A stretch of 33,950 nucleotides of DNA, from positions 1-33,950 of IMG/VR virus record IMGVR_UViG_3300021335_001443; one strand, written 5' to 3'. A model generated the notes under the pieces. The model ran no database searches and was not told where the DNA came from. It saw only the letters and a program-made list of their open reading frames with translations. Below are positions 16,501 through 22,964 of this stretch, one piece after another (position 1 is the first letter of the stretch; each line of letters opens with the position of its first letter). The position numbers and the translations under genes were made by a program. This DNA is from a virus.

Positions 16501-17792
16501 TAGATCAAACAAATTTTGAAGATTTTGCAGGGTACCGTATAAAGCATACTGACCCAGAAGGAGAAGTAGAAACCACAGATATCTCTTCTAGCGCTACATC
16601 GTACTCAGTTAGAACTTCTTTTGCAGGAACTCATACTTTTGTTATTCAAGCTGTCTCTGGCTATGGTCCTGTTTCTAAGCCCGTTCAAACAAACATATAT
16701 GTTGGAGATATAGCAACAGGCACAGTACAGTATAAAAATAGTGTGCCTAGCGGTGGTGTAATTTCCGTTCCAGTAAGACTAGAAACAGATACCCTTATTA
16801 TCCCTAGTGTCTATGAGTTTACTTCTGCTTCTGGTAAAAAAGTTTTTGTTGGTCCAGATACCCCTACCGACCCTACTGAAGGTGCGATTTGGTACAACAC
16901 TACAACAGGCAACCAAAATATCGGCTCTGCTGGAACTGATCCACCTTCTTGGGGAGAAGAAGATCAGGAAGGTGATACTATTAGCGTAGAGGATACTACA
17001 GTAGCAACTTCTGTCACAGTAGATAATGTAGGTACTACAGCTACTGCATCTATTACATTTAATACAGATGGTACGGTAGACCTTGCTAGAAGTCATGGTG
17101 TAACTTCCGAGCTAGATGTCTATGACTGGGTTATTCCTAACAACCCTACAAAAACTTATCATATTAGAGCAACACAAGTCTCGGCTCCTACAGGAACAGG
17201 TACAGCAACTGGAACTATTGGTAGCTGGTTGCAGCTAAATAGCAATAGAAGCTTTGGTCTTTCAGATACACAAAGTGCCGGTAGTTCTGGTTCTTCTACA
17301 TCTCAATATACTATTGAAATTAGTGATGATGGGGGCACAACAACCATTGACTCAGGGACAGTAACCTTTTCTACCACAATTACAAACGTATCAGAAACTA
17401 TTACCTTAACTGGTGGTAACATATTTGACTGGACTTCAGATACTACTAGTACCCTCACGACACAGTTAGTTATTACTAATGCAGGACTAGTTTATGCTAA
17501 TCAAATGAGCGGTGGTACAACTAACTTTACAAACTGGATTGATCCCGTATCTGCTGCTGGATCAAATTATGAGGTAAGATTCACTTCTACAGGAACAGGT
17601 CCAAATACTGGCGCTTCTACAGGAACATGGCTTAGCCTAGGTACAACAAGGGCCTGGGGTTATCAGTCTTCTGGTATAGTTTCAGTTACAGGTACATGGC
17701 AGTTAGAAGTCAGAGAAGTTGCTACCCCAGCTAATACTAGTGGAGTAGAAGATTTCCCTGTTAATATTACAAGAGAAAATCTTGAGTTCTAA
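13575..17792 (+). CDS. Tail tip attachment / host specificity protein, lambda gpJ-like
   Basis: 1405 residues; the central tip protein that contacts the receptor. It begins with the J signature YDLISEGPITLVNGLNSIYL. The J core (about 540-720) contains WNLREILINKRWGLGHWLD, the segment YCDQLVPDGKGG and PYWVDGQFILEGDRRGEPVY. A fibronectin type III domain follows at about 940-1045 (VTNF ... VQIVLRWSSP ... FAGYRIKHTD ... HTFVIQAVSGYG). The C-terminal 275 residues are Ser/Thr/Gly-rich beta structure with two similar units, probably the receptor-binding end. Start overlaps the I-like stop (ATGA) and has GGAGGAA in front. The C-terminal part is expected to vary most between relatives. Confidence 0.93.
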   Translation: MKINGSNNNTGIVYDLISEGPITLVNGLNSIYLNRTPLANTTSDVALLKEKLTGTVTASRTGITFLDNQDSTVLQRGNSDNNKVLVHRGGAQATVSTITAVAGENQSTIVTSTSFFTDAMLTPNGEGSLTEKIRIPGYGLDGADYVGTLFSRASGTSAVVTPKVPKTDGTPTIYFDYYTTASTTKSRAGTIDVYQVGFGDAIPNSALASSTAEISILGSLESNLTAGKDALNFEGVKAAFVPGTRDQAPQSSVPAISAATATTKVDTTLKQHTDFFGAPTKLQNFWGKYKLEYPDGATGGGVVTVNAADLASGDYGAIDELILTLSFPSGLYTSGVEGAYKEQYGAVFQVFFDYSLGGNTKTVQVFGPTASEISQASILVAANTGTFRKGGPTVSGELVSNSETNIDFDLRFSIEQYKPFSNFAIRIKKVTPDRLLYRGGVSNYIADSTVKQVTTIINDKLSYPHSAYAALSFDSNQLNGEFPERAYHCRGVEVSVPTNYVTREEASDGVANYNRNVSTGVIESSYQVWDGNLRRAYTNNPVWNLREILINKRWGLGHWLDPDNINDYSLYSLARYCDQLVPDGKGGLEPRFTCGVYLTQPTEAYKVIKDFCSIMFALPYWVDGQFILEGDRRGEPVYTFTKGNVIDGLFSYEGTGNKTRPNQIVVRFNDRDNFYDQDIELVDDIEDMITKNRIFSQEVVAFGATSRSQAIRYGKWKLLTSKMQKEIVSFRTGENAGFLKPGSIIAVQDADRTAVRNSGRIVSSTTTSVTLDSSVTLASGETHYIYVQVDGAATYLAQDSATISSVAYERGDIIAGVTTETAAETLVDDSGEPVIVQFVPDTHLEKREINETLPFTGSTVDVSTAFTAAPETEFIWAIISTRDDLLVDGSAKSYKVLGIAEESPGVYAITAAEHYNAKFDILDEDYLSDVPSQVPRYADVPPVTNFTSLLKKTFVSDSAASQTVQIVLRWSSPKNVDQTNFEDFAGYRIKHTDPEGEVETTDISSSATSYSVRTSFAGTHTFVIQAVSGYGPVSKPVQTNIYVGDIATGTVQYKNSVPSGGVISVPVRLETDTLIIPSVYEFTSASGKKVFVGPDTPTDPTEGAIWYNTTTGNQNIGSAGTDPPSWGEEDQEGDTISVEDTTVATSVTVDNVGTTATASITFNTDGTVDLARSHGVTSELDVYDWVIPNNPTKTYHIRATQVSAPTGTGTATGTIGSWLQLNSNRSFGLSDTQSAGSSGSSTSQYTIEISDDGGTTTIDSGTVTFSTTITNVSETITLTGGNIFDWTSDTTSTLTTQLVITNAGLVYANQMSGGTTNFTNWIDPVSAAGSNYEVRFTSTGTGPNTGASTGTWLSLGTTRAWGYQSSGIVSVTGTWQLEVREVATPANTSGVEDFPVNITRENLEF
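17052..17775 (+). repeat. Two diverged tandem beta domains at the C-terminus of the J-like protein
   Basis: Protein-level repeat at about residues 1160-1265 and 1297-1400 of the tip protein. Matching points in order: ITFNTDGTV / VITNAGLVY, DVYDWVIPNNP / NFTNWIDPVSA, YHIRATQVSAPTGTGT / YEVRFTSTGTGPNTGA, GSWLQLNSNRSFGL / GTWLSLGTTRAWGY, YTIEISD / WQLEVRE. The DNA is too diverged for a simple DNA repeat. Confidence 0.6.
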
Positions 17793-17801
17793 GGAGTAAT
17801 A

Positions 17802-18845
17802 ATGGCATTTACATACACAGGAAATAGGGCACTAACAAATGTCCCAAATAATATCAATACAAATGATGGTTTTGCTTTTCTGCTCTTTGATATCAACCAA
17901 GGATTTAAATTGGTAGTGCCAGAGATTAATGATTATGTTACATACTTTAGAGATGTGGACGACACGGGAGACGCAGACGGAGTAGAAAATACTGCTTCTG
18001 CTACAGTGGTACTACAACAAAATAAGGCAAGAAAAATTAGTGGAACAATACCTGAAAATGCTAACATTGTAAAGATAGGGTCAGACTTTTATAATATTCA
18101 AAACTATATTTCAAAAGATACTATTGCATTAGATAGAGTTGTAAGTAGAATTATTGTGACAGGAGTTACAGAAGCAAGTCCTGCTGTATTGACTACAGAA
18201 GAAGACCACGGTTTATCTGTTGATGACCCAGTAAGAATTACTTCTATATTTGATACGGGTACAACCCCATACCCTCTTGGAGATGGAGGAGCAGACAGTG
18301 GAATTTTTCCTGATGTAACTTACTATGTAGGAACAGTTCCAACAACTACAACCTTTACGTTGTCTTCTACAACTTCTAATGCTAATCCTATAGAAGTAAC
18401 TTCTGCTGGAAACAGCTCTTTGCAGGTTCTCCCAGTACTTTCTTTGTTTAAGCTAAAGTTTGATGCTGATAGTATTGAAGATACTATTATTGGTAAGGTA
18501 AATAAAAATAGTACTGTTTATGAATTTGAACCGTTTTTTGTTAGTAAAAATATTGACAACCGTATTGGTGAATCCGCGAATACAGCATCTACGCTAGACA
18601 AAGATGATGCAAATGATGCTGTTATTGCTACTGGCAATATTACTGTTCCTTCTGGAGAGTTCTCTCCTAGAGATGTTGTGATTATTATGGGAGGTGGTAC
18701 GGCTAGAACAATTACTCGTGGTAGTAGCTTAGCTATGTATTTTGATGGTACTGACAGTGCATCCGTTACTCTTAATGCAAATGGTATCATGAGTGTAACT
18801 TTTGAAACCGCTAACAAATGTTACGTTGCAGGAGATATTACGTGA
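17802..18845 (+). CDS. Tail tip / fibre accessory protein (virion protein of unknown role)
   Basis: 347 residues with no firm family. Ribosome site AAGGAG overlaps the J stop codon, so it is translated after J. Beta-rich with three visible parts: residues 1-110 (NDGFAFLLFDINQGFKLVVP); a segment at about 115-210 (VTEASPAVLTTEEDHGLSVD, then YYVGTVPTTTTFTLSS) that looks like the FCCH-type beta module found in many phage tail and adhesin proteins; and an Ala/Ser/Thr-rich C-terminal part (230-347). Location straight after the tip gene suggests it decorates the tip or is a fibre. Its stop overlaps the next start (GTGA). Confidence 0.6.
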   Translation: MAFTYTGNRALTNVPNNINTNDGFAFLLFDINQGFKLVVPEINDYVTYFRDVDDTGDADGVENTASATVVLQQNKARKISGTIPENANIVKIGSDFYNIQNYISKDTIALDRVVSRIIVTGVTEASPAVLTTEEDHGLSVDDPVRITSIFDTGTTPYPLGDGGADSGIFPDVTYYVGTVPTTTTFTLSSTTSNANPIEVTSAGNSSLQVLPVLSLFKLKFDADSIEDTIIGKVNKNSTVYEFEPFFVSKNIDNRIGESANTASTLDKDDANDAVIATGNITVPSGEFSPRDVVIIMGGGTARTITRGSSLAMYFDGTDSASVTLNANGIMSVTFETANKCYVAGDIT

Positions 18846-19282
18846 CAATAAAAGGAACCTTAATAAATGCTGTGGCAGGAACCCTACCTAGAGCTACAGC
18901 ACCTACCTATGCTGGAAATACTTTTACTTTAACGGTTGGTCAAGATGACCCAAAAACTCCTACTCTTTTTGGATATAGTCGATCTAATGCTTTTGGTTCT
19001 ATATCTCCAACTACGCAGTTTCTAGACATATATGGAACAGATACACATCAAGTAGATAGCTTATTTAAGAGTACTACTAGTAATACCTTAACTTTTGCAA
19101 TTAGTGGTACAGCAACAGTAACAAATAGTGTATGGACCTCAATAACTGTTCCTATAAGTGGTACTACAACTACATTAAATAGGGCAGATGCCTCTTATAC
19201 AAATGTAGGAGGTACTGGAGGCCAGTGGATTTGGTCATCCTTTACTTCTACATTAGCAAATGGAACCGTAACTTTAGCTTAG
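18842..19282 (+). CDS. Small tail tip-associated protein, hypothetical
   Basis: 146 residues from GTG at 18842, chosen because AGGAG ends seven bases before it and because GTGA overlaps the previous stop; the longer reading would begin inside the upstream gene with a poor start. Ser/Thr/Gly-rich and probably all-beta (NTFTLTVGQDDPKTPTLFGY, TLTFAISGTATVTNSVWTSI). TLFGYSRSNAFGSISPT-type phrases occur in small proteins next to J genes in other siphoviruses, but I cannot assign a named family. Likely a virion component with the two genes before it. Confidence 0.55.
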   Translation: MTIKGTLINAVAGTLPRATAPTYAGNTFTLTVGQDDPKTPTLFGYSRSNAFGSISPTTQFLDIYGTDTHQVDSLFKSTTSNTLTFAISGTATVTNSVWTSITVPISGTTTTLNRADASYTNVGGTGGQWIWSSFTSTLANGTVTLA

Positions 19283-19290
19283 GACTAATT

Positions 19291-19800
19291 ATGACTTTTA
19301 TAATTAATAAAATTAATACCAGGGAAGAGTTAGATACTCTAGTAAATATTGAGCACTTATTTGAACAAAGTGAATCTTACATTGATGAGCATGCTCAATT
19401 ACCCCCGCATATTCTTAGTAGAGAAGAAAAGTTTTCTTATGTAAAAAATATTTTTGCAGACTGCTGTGCTCGTGAAAAGTGGTTTATTTATCACGTTAAA
19501 CAATCTGACACGGATTTACTGCTTATGTTAGCAAGGGTACTAGATAGTACTACATGGCAGTATGAATTTAGTCTTCTTAGTCCAAATAAAGCAGGGTCAA
19601 GATCGTGGATATATGAGAAAGAGTTTACAGATAAAATGAATGCTTTTAGAGACTCTTATGGAATTATAAATATTGCTGTTAGAGACTGGAAAACTGGAAC
19701 TTCTAAAAACTACTTTAAAAAACAATTCAAGATGGATTTAGAGGTAGATAAAAAATCTGAAGACACTTTGACTCAAACCCACTCGAAAAAGATTAAATAA
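19291..19800 (+). CDS. Hypothetical protein at the end of the late operon
   Basis: 169 residues from the ATG at 19291; the frame extends back into the previous gene but that part reads as an out-of-frame shadow. Unlike the beta-rich tail proteins before it, this looks like a soluble mixed alpha/beta enzyme-like protein: acidic helical N-terminus, then DCCAREKWFIYHVKQSDTDL, WQYEFSLLSPNKAGSRSWIY and DSYGIINIAV, ending in a charged tail. The strand-loop-helix pattern around 95-135 faintly recalls GNAT acyltransferases, without a recognisable acetyl-CoA loop. It could also be a fibre chaperone, given its position. No ribosome site better than weak AGGA is seen. Confident as a gene, unknown function. 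Confidence 0.5.
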   Translation: MTFIINKINTREELDTLVNIEHLFEQSESYIDEHAQLPPHILSREEKFSYVKNIFADCCAREKWFIYHVKQSDTDLLLMLARVLDSTTWQYEFSLLSPNKAGSRSWIYEKEFTDKMNAFRDSYGIINIAVRDWKTGTSKNYFKKQFKMDLEVDKKSEDTLTQTHSKKIK

Positions 19801-19823
19801 AAACCCGGAACTTACGTTCCGGG
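19794..19823 (-). terminator. Intrinsic terminator of the minus-strand operon
   Basis: CCCGGAAC (19804-19811) and GTTCCGGG (19816-19823) form a perfect 8-bp stem. Read on the minus strand it is followed by TTTTTATTT, a good U-tract. The four-base loop (19812-19815) contains the stop codon of the methyltransferase gene, so coding and termination signals are fused. On the plus strand no T-run follows. Confidence 0.8.
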
Positions 19824-20396
19824 CCAGTTAAACTCTTGTATATTTCCATTAAATCCTTGATAGTTATATCCAGGAGGAAACCAAGGTGATAGCTTTTCTA
19901 TATCACCATAATCATAATGTAAAGCCGGCAGCGTAAAGTTGTCGGCTTTTGCTATTACAGATATATTATATCCATATTGCTTGATACTACAGTCGGTACA
20001 ATTATATCCTGCTAGAATAAGATTGTACATTACTAGTCCTGCGTTCCAAAGCGTAACATGGCCGCCGACAATATCATGTTTTAGTGGTGGAACAGTAATA
20101 CAAATAAGACCACCAGGCTCTTGCAAAGATCGACACTTTTGTAGGAAAGCATTTACATTTAGCTGGTGCTCCAAGACATGCGATGCCCAGATAAGATCAA
20201 AGCTATGACCAAAGCCTGCATACATAAAGTCACCCTCAACAAGATTAGGGGCACCTTTATCTACAATATCGCTAGACGTTACACCTTTACCCCAGGAAGC
20301 AAAAATATGTCCAGCAGCACCAGTACCAGCACCTACGTCTAATACTGTAGTAAATTCTCTTGCTTTTAGAGCATTTATTGCTTCGTTTCCGAACAT
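19812..20396 (-). CDS. SAM-dependent methyltransferase, class I
   Basis: 194 residues with the Rossmann-like methyltransferase core: motif I VLDVGAGTGAAGH at about 18-30, an acidic strand end near 41-44 (SSDIVDKG), motif with LVEGDF, then FDLIWASHVLEHQLN at about 66-80 and CRSLQEPGGLICITVPP, the layout of the methyltransferase type 11/12 group. The LEH motif is typical of small-molecule or glycan/lipid methyltransferases rather than DNA methylases; no NPPY or PC motif is present. It is last in the minus operon and overlaps the transferase gene before it by 22 bases; GGAAG lies before the ATG. Substrate unknown; the neighbouring transferase suggests a sugar or cell-envelope compound. Confidence 0.8.
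   Translation of the reverse strand: MFGNEAINALKAREFTTVLDVGAGTGAAGHIFASWGKGVTSSDIVDKGAPNLVEGDFMYAGFGHSFDLIWASHVLEHQLNVNAFLQKCRSLQEPGGLICITVPPLKHDIVGGHVTLWNAGLVMYNLILAGYNCTDCSIKQYGYNISVIAKADNFTLPALHYDYGDIEKLSPWFPPGYNYQGFNGNIQEFNWPGT
19921..19950 (+). terminator. Candidate plus-strand terminator inside the opposing methyltransferase gene
   Basis: AAAGCCGGCA (19921-19930) pairs with TGTCGGCTTT (19940-19949), ten pairs with one G-U, a nine-base loop, and T to 19950. The A-stem-T form is that of bidirectional intrinsic terminators. It lies 120 bases past the last plus-strand gene and would stop late transcripts after the convergence point. The T-run is short (four), so efficiency is uncertain. 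Confidence 0.4.
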
Positions 20397-21385
20397 AACT
20401 CTTCCAATCTATTAAAGGTACTAGCATAATTATGACACTGGTATTTTGTACAATACCAAGTTAACCATTCATCTGCTTTTTGCGGATTCCACCAAGAAGT
20501 GTCATCAATATAACTTTGTAGCATATTAAGATGTCTAAGGTCTTTGGTAATCCAATGATATTCTGGTAATCCGTAGCTAATCATAGGAATCTTGTGCATT
20601 AAACATTCTATTCCTGCTGTAGTATTTTCTACAATAGCTATATTTGTTTTTGGTAAAATATCATGAAGACTTTCTTGATCTTCATAAATTGTTACACCTT
20701 CAGTTCTCCACTGTAATAACATTCTATTAAAGTCAGGCCATTTGCCTGCTTTAGTAATAACAGGCTTAAAAGTAGGATGAAGTTTTAATACTACAGTATT
20801 TCTATCTTTGAGATAATTTACTATAGACTGTAGTTTAAGCCAATGATTACCAAAACTAAAGCCATTAACTGTTTCATCTCCAGGCATCTGACCTATTACT
20901 AAGATATGGTCTTCTGGCAAATCTACTGTTGCACAGTCAAAAATAACTTCTCCAGTAACTGTCCATTTATGTTCTCTTTTTGCTAGTAAGCTATTTACAA
21001 CACTATTAAAGAAGGCTTTAGTTTTTATACCTTCAAAGTTTGGCTTCTCATATGCAATCGAGGAGGAACAAGCATAGCCAAGAGGGTCAATAGTAAAGTA
21101 ATTTGAGGCAGGAGCAGTTGGCTTAATAAAAAAAGTTTTTGTTCCTGTAGGCAGCCTATCTTTCTTTACTTGGTCAAGGTAGGTGTGGTTGTACACATAT
21201 ATAGCCTCATCACTATGATCAAAACCAACTTCAGCAAACTCAGGTACTTCTTCTAACTGTAACTCTGGATCAAGATGAACAGTGTATCCTAGCTCTCTAA
21301 ATGCTTTTATAACGTGGTTATAGGCATCAGACCACTGCAAGGTTAGCTTATTGTATCTTTTTCCGTATAAATTAACTACCTTCAT
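20375..21385 (-). CDS. Capsule-polysaccharide-synthesis-like transferase
   Basis: 336 residues from the ATG at 21385; an upstream in-frame start at 21424 is less likely since it lies deeper in the preceding gene. Two-domain GT-B-like outline. The C-terminal half has a strand VVLKLHPTF followed by a linker, then VTIYEDQESLHDILPKTNIA, ENTTAGIECLMHKIPMISYG and EYHWITKDL. That LHP ... N-S/T-x-G-x-E ... K-P ... Y/F-G order is characteristic of capsule synthesis (KpsS/KpsC-like) and CDP-glycerol-type transferases. In a phage it might modify a host surface glycan, a virion protein or DNA. The protein is translated with the oxygenase (overlap 14 bases) and methyltransferase. Confidence 0.55.
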   Translation of the reverse strand: MKVVNLYGKRYNKLTLQWSDAYNHVIKAFRELGYTVHLDPELQLEEVPEFAEVGFDHSDEAIYVYNHTYLDQVKKDRLPTGTKTFFIKPTAPASNYFTIDPLGYACSSSIAYEKPNFEGIKTKAFFNSVVNSLLAKREHKWTVTGEVIFDCATVDLPEDHILVIGQMPGDETVNGFSFGNHWLKLQSIVNYLKDRNTVVLKLHPTFKPVITKAGKWPDFNRMLLQWRTEGVTIYEDQESLHDILPKTNIAIVENTTAGIECLMHKIPMISYGLPEYHWITKDLRHLNMLQSYIDDTSWWNPQKADEWLTWYCTKYQCHNYASTFNRLEELCSETKQ

Positions 21386-22013
21386 TATACCACCCACTAA
21401 TTGCAATACGAGGGTAAGGAACATACTGACTTACTTCGCTAACAAAGTGAGGTATTCCTGCCCCGTTTTTTAATCCTAACAATACAAAACTATTATATAC
21501 TGGAGGTATAGCTTTTATCTCATTATCTATTTTTATGTGTAGCATACCACCATACTCAGGTTTCCAACCAGCGGTTAAGTTTAGTATAAAAGCTACACCA
21601 CGATTTGCGTCTGTGTGCATACTTAGGAAATCTCCTGACTCATATACACTAACAAAAGACTCAAAAAGCTGAGGATTTTTTAGTCCTGTTTCTTGTGAAA
21701 TAAACTGTTTAAAATCCTCAGATTCTAGTGTATTTTTTCTAAACTCACATTCTACACAGTTACAAGTTTCTGTATGTTTTGTACTTCTTTTAAACTTATA
21801 AGTAAACGACCCTGCAAGAAAGCTATCCACTATGTTAGGCTGTGCCTCCCGTAGTCTTTGTCTTTCTCGCAGGGTGTTCTTATAGTATCGTGCAGTATCT
21901 AACTTTTCGTGTGCAACTGCATACGACCACCAATGCTCAGGTATTTCCATAAGGCCAGTGCTTAATTCGTATGCTTCTTTGGCTGCTAAAAAATTATTAA
22001 ATACTTTTATCAT
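21372..22013 (-). CDS. 2-oxoglutarate/Fe(II)-dependent oxygenase, prolyl 4-hydroxylase-like
   Basis: 213 residues. The double-stranded beta helix core has the metal and cosubstrate residues in order: H133-T-D135 (SMHTDANRG), GGMLHI, H189 (GIPHFVSEV) and R202 in PRIAISGWY. All needed residues are present, so it should bind iron and 2-oxoglutarate and hydroxylate a substrate. Ahead of the core is a Cys-rich knot: H80, C84, C86 and C89 (HTETCNCVECEF), possibly a small zinc site and not usual in this family. Such oxygenases are frequent in marine phages; substrates are mostly unknown. Start ATG overlaps the NrdB stop as TAATG. Confidence 0.85.
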   Translation of the reverse strand: MIKVFNNFLAAKEAYELSTGLMEIPEHWWSYAVAHEKLDTARYYKNTLRERQRLREAQPNIVDSFLAGSFTYKFKRSTKHTETCNCVECEFRKNTLESEDFKQFISQETGLKNPQLFESFVSVYESGDFLSMHTDANRGVAFILNLTAGWKPEYGGMLHIKIDNEIKAIPPVYNSFVLLGLKNGAGIPHFVSEVSQYVPYPRIAISGWYNEGS

Positions 22014-22963
22014 TAGAAAATGTCGTCCCAGTTTCCGGTTGTCGCTGCTTTAGCATATTCTGTAGGTCTATTCTCAAAGAAGTTGGTATGTTCAACTGCG
22101 TTAATCATAGCATCAATCCAAGGTAGTGGATTTTTTTCTGCCTTGAAAATATTTTTAAGACCTAACTGATTTAGCCTGCGACCTGCAATATATCGAATAT
22201 ATTCTTTAACTTCTTCTGGTCGGAGATTCTCTAGTTCACCACCCTCAAAACAAAGGTCGATGAAAGCATCTTCTAGCTGTACAATTCTCTCAGCAATCGA
22301 GTAAAGCTGAGACTTAAGTGTGTCCGTCCAAAGACTTGGATTTTCTTCAATATAGGTACGGAACATCTGAGTCATTCCTTCAACGTGCAGGTTCTCGTCT
22401 CGGATAGACCAAGATACAATCTGTCCCATATTTTTCATCTTACCGTGCCTTGGAAAGTTTAGCAAGATTGCAAAAGAAGAAAATAGCTGCACACCTTCTG
22501 TAAAGCCACTATATACTGCCAGAGACTTAGCAATGTCAGCAGGTGTATCCATAGTAAAGTTTTCTAGATACTCATGTTTATCTGCCATTGCTTTATACTT
22601 ACTGAACATCTTGTATTCATCATCAGATAGACCAAGTGTCTCAATAAGAAGAGAGTACGCTTCAATATGCGTAGCCTCCATACTAGCAAATGCTGCCATC
22701 ATCATGCGAAGCTCTGGCGCTTTAAATGTTGGCAAATAGTGCTGGCAATAACCACCAGCAACATCTACATCTGCTTGTGTAAAGAATCTAAAAATCTGTG
22801 TAATTAGCTTTTTAGTATATGGATCAAACTCATTGTAGTCTGAAATATCTTCTGCGAGTGGCACCTCTTCGGGATGCCACTCCATTTTCTTTTGGGCTTT
22901 GTAGTGTTCAAACGCCCAAGGGTATTCAAAAGGTTTATAGTAGTCTCTCGTTTCTGTTAGCAT
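22013..22963 (-). CDS. nrdB: Ribonucleoside-diphosphate reductase, class I beta subunit
   Basis: 316 residues from the ATG at 22963, chosen over an upstream GTG because GAGGG in the last codons of nrdA sits seven bases before it. Makes the radical used for reducing ribonucleotides. All dinuclear metal ligands are visible: D65, E96 and H99 (EATHIEAY), E156 (GFTEGVQ), E190 and H193 (RDENLH). The radical tyrosine is Y103, seven residues after E96 as in E. coli NrdB (E115/Y122), and the second pair spacing of 34 residues is also the same. The C-terminus ends WDDIF, expected to dock on NrdA. One base separates it from nrdA. Confidence 0.95.
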   Translation of the reverse strand: MLTETRDYYKPFEYPWAFEHYKAQKKMEWHPEEVPLAEDISDYNEFDPYTKKLITQIFRFFTQADVDVAGGYCQHYLPTFKAPELRMMMAAFASMEATHIEAYSLLIETLGLSDDEYKMFSKYKAMADKHEYLENFTMDTPADIAKSLAVYSGFTEGVQLFSSFAILLNFPRHGKMKNMGQIVSWSIRDENLHVEGMTQMFRTYIEENPSLWTDTLKSQLYSIAERIVQLEDAFIDLCFEGGELENLRPEEVKEYIRYIAGRRLNQLGLKNIFKAEKNPLPWIDAMINAVEHTNFFENRPTEYAKAATTGNWDDIF

Positions 22964-22964
22964 T

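Noticed and set aside
20375-22013. Reading the oxygenase/transferase pair as a known TET/JBP DNA hypermodification system
   Set aside because: The oxygenase resembles prolyl hydroxylases rather than TET/JBP, and no cytosine methylase motif is present; the idea is kept only as one possible target in the cassette finding.
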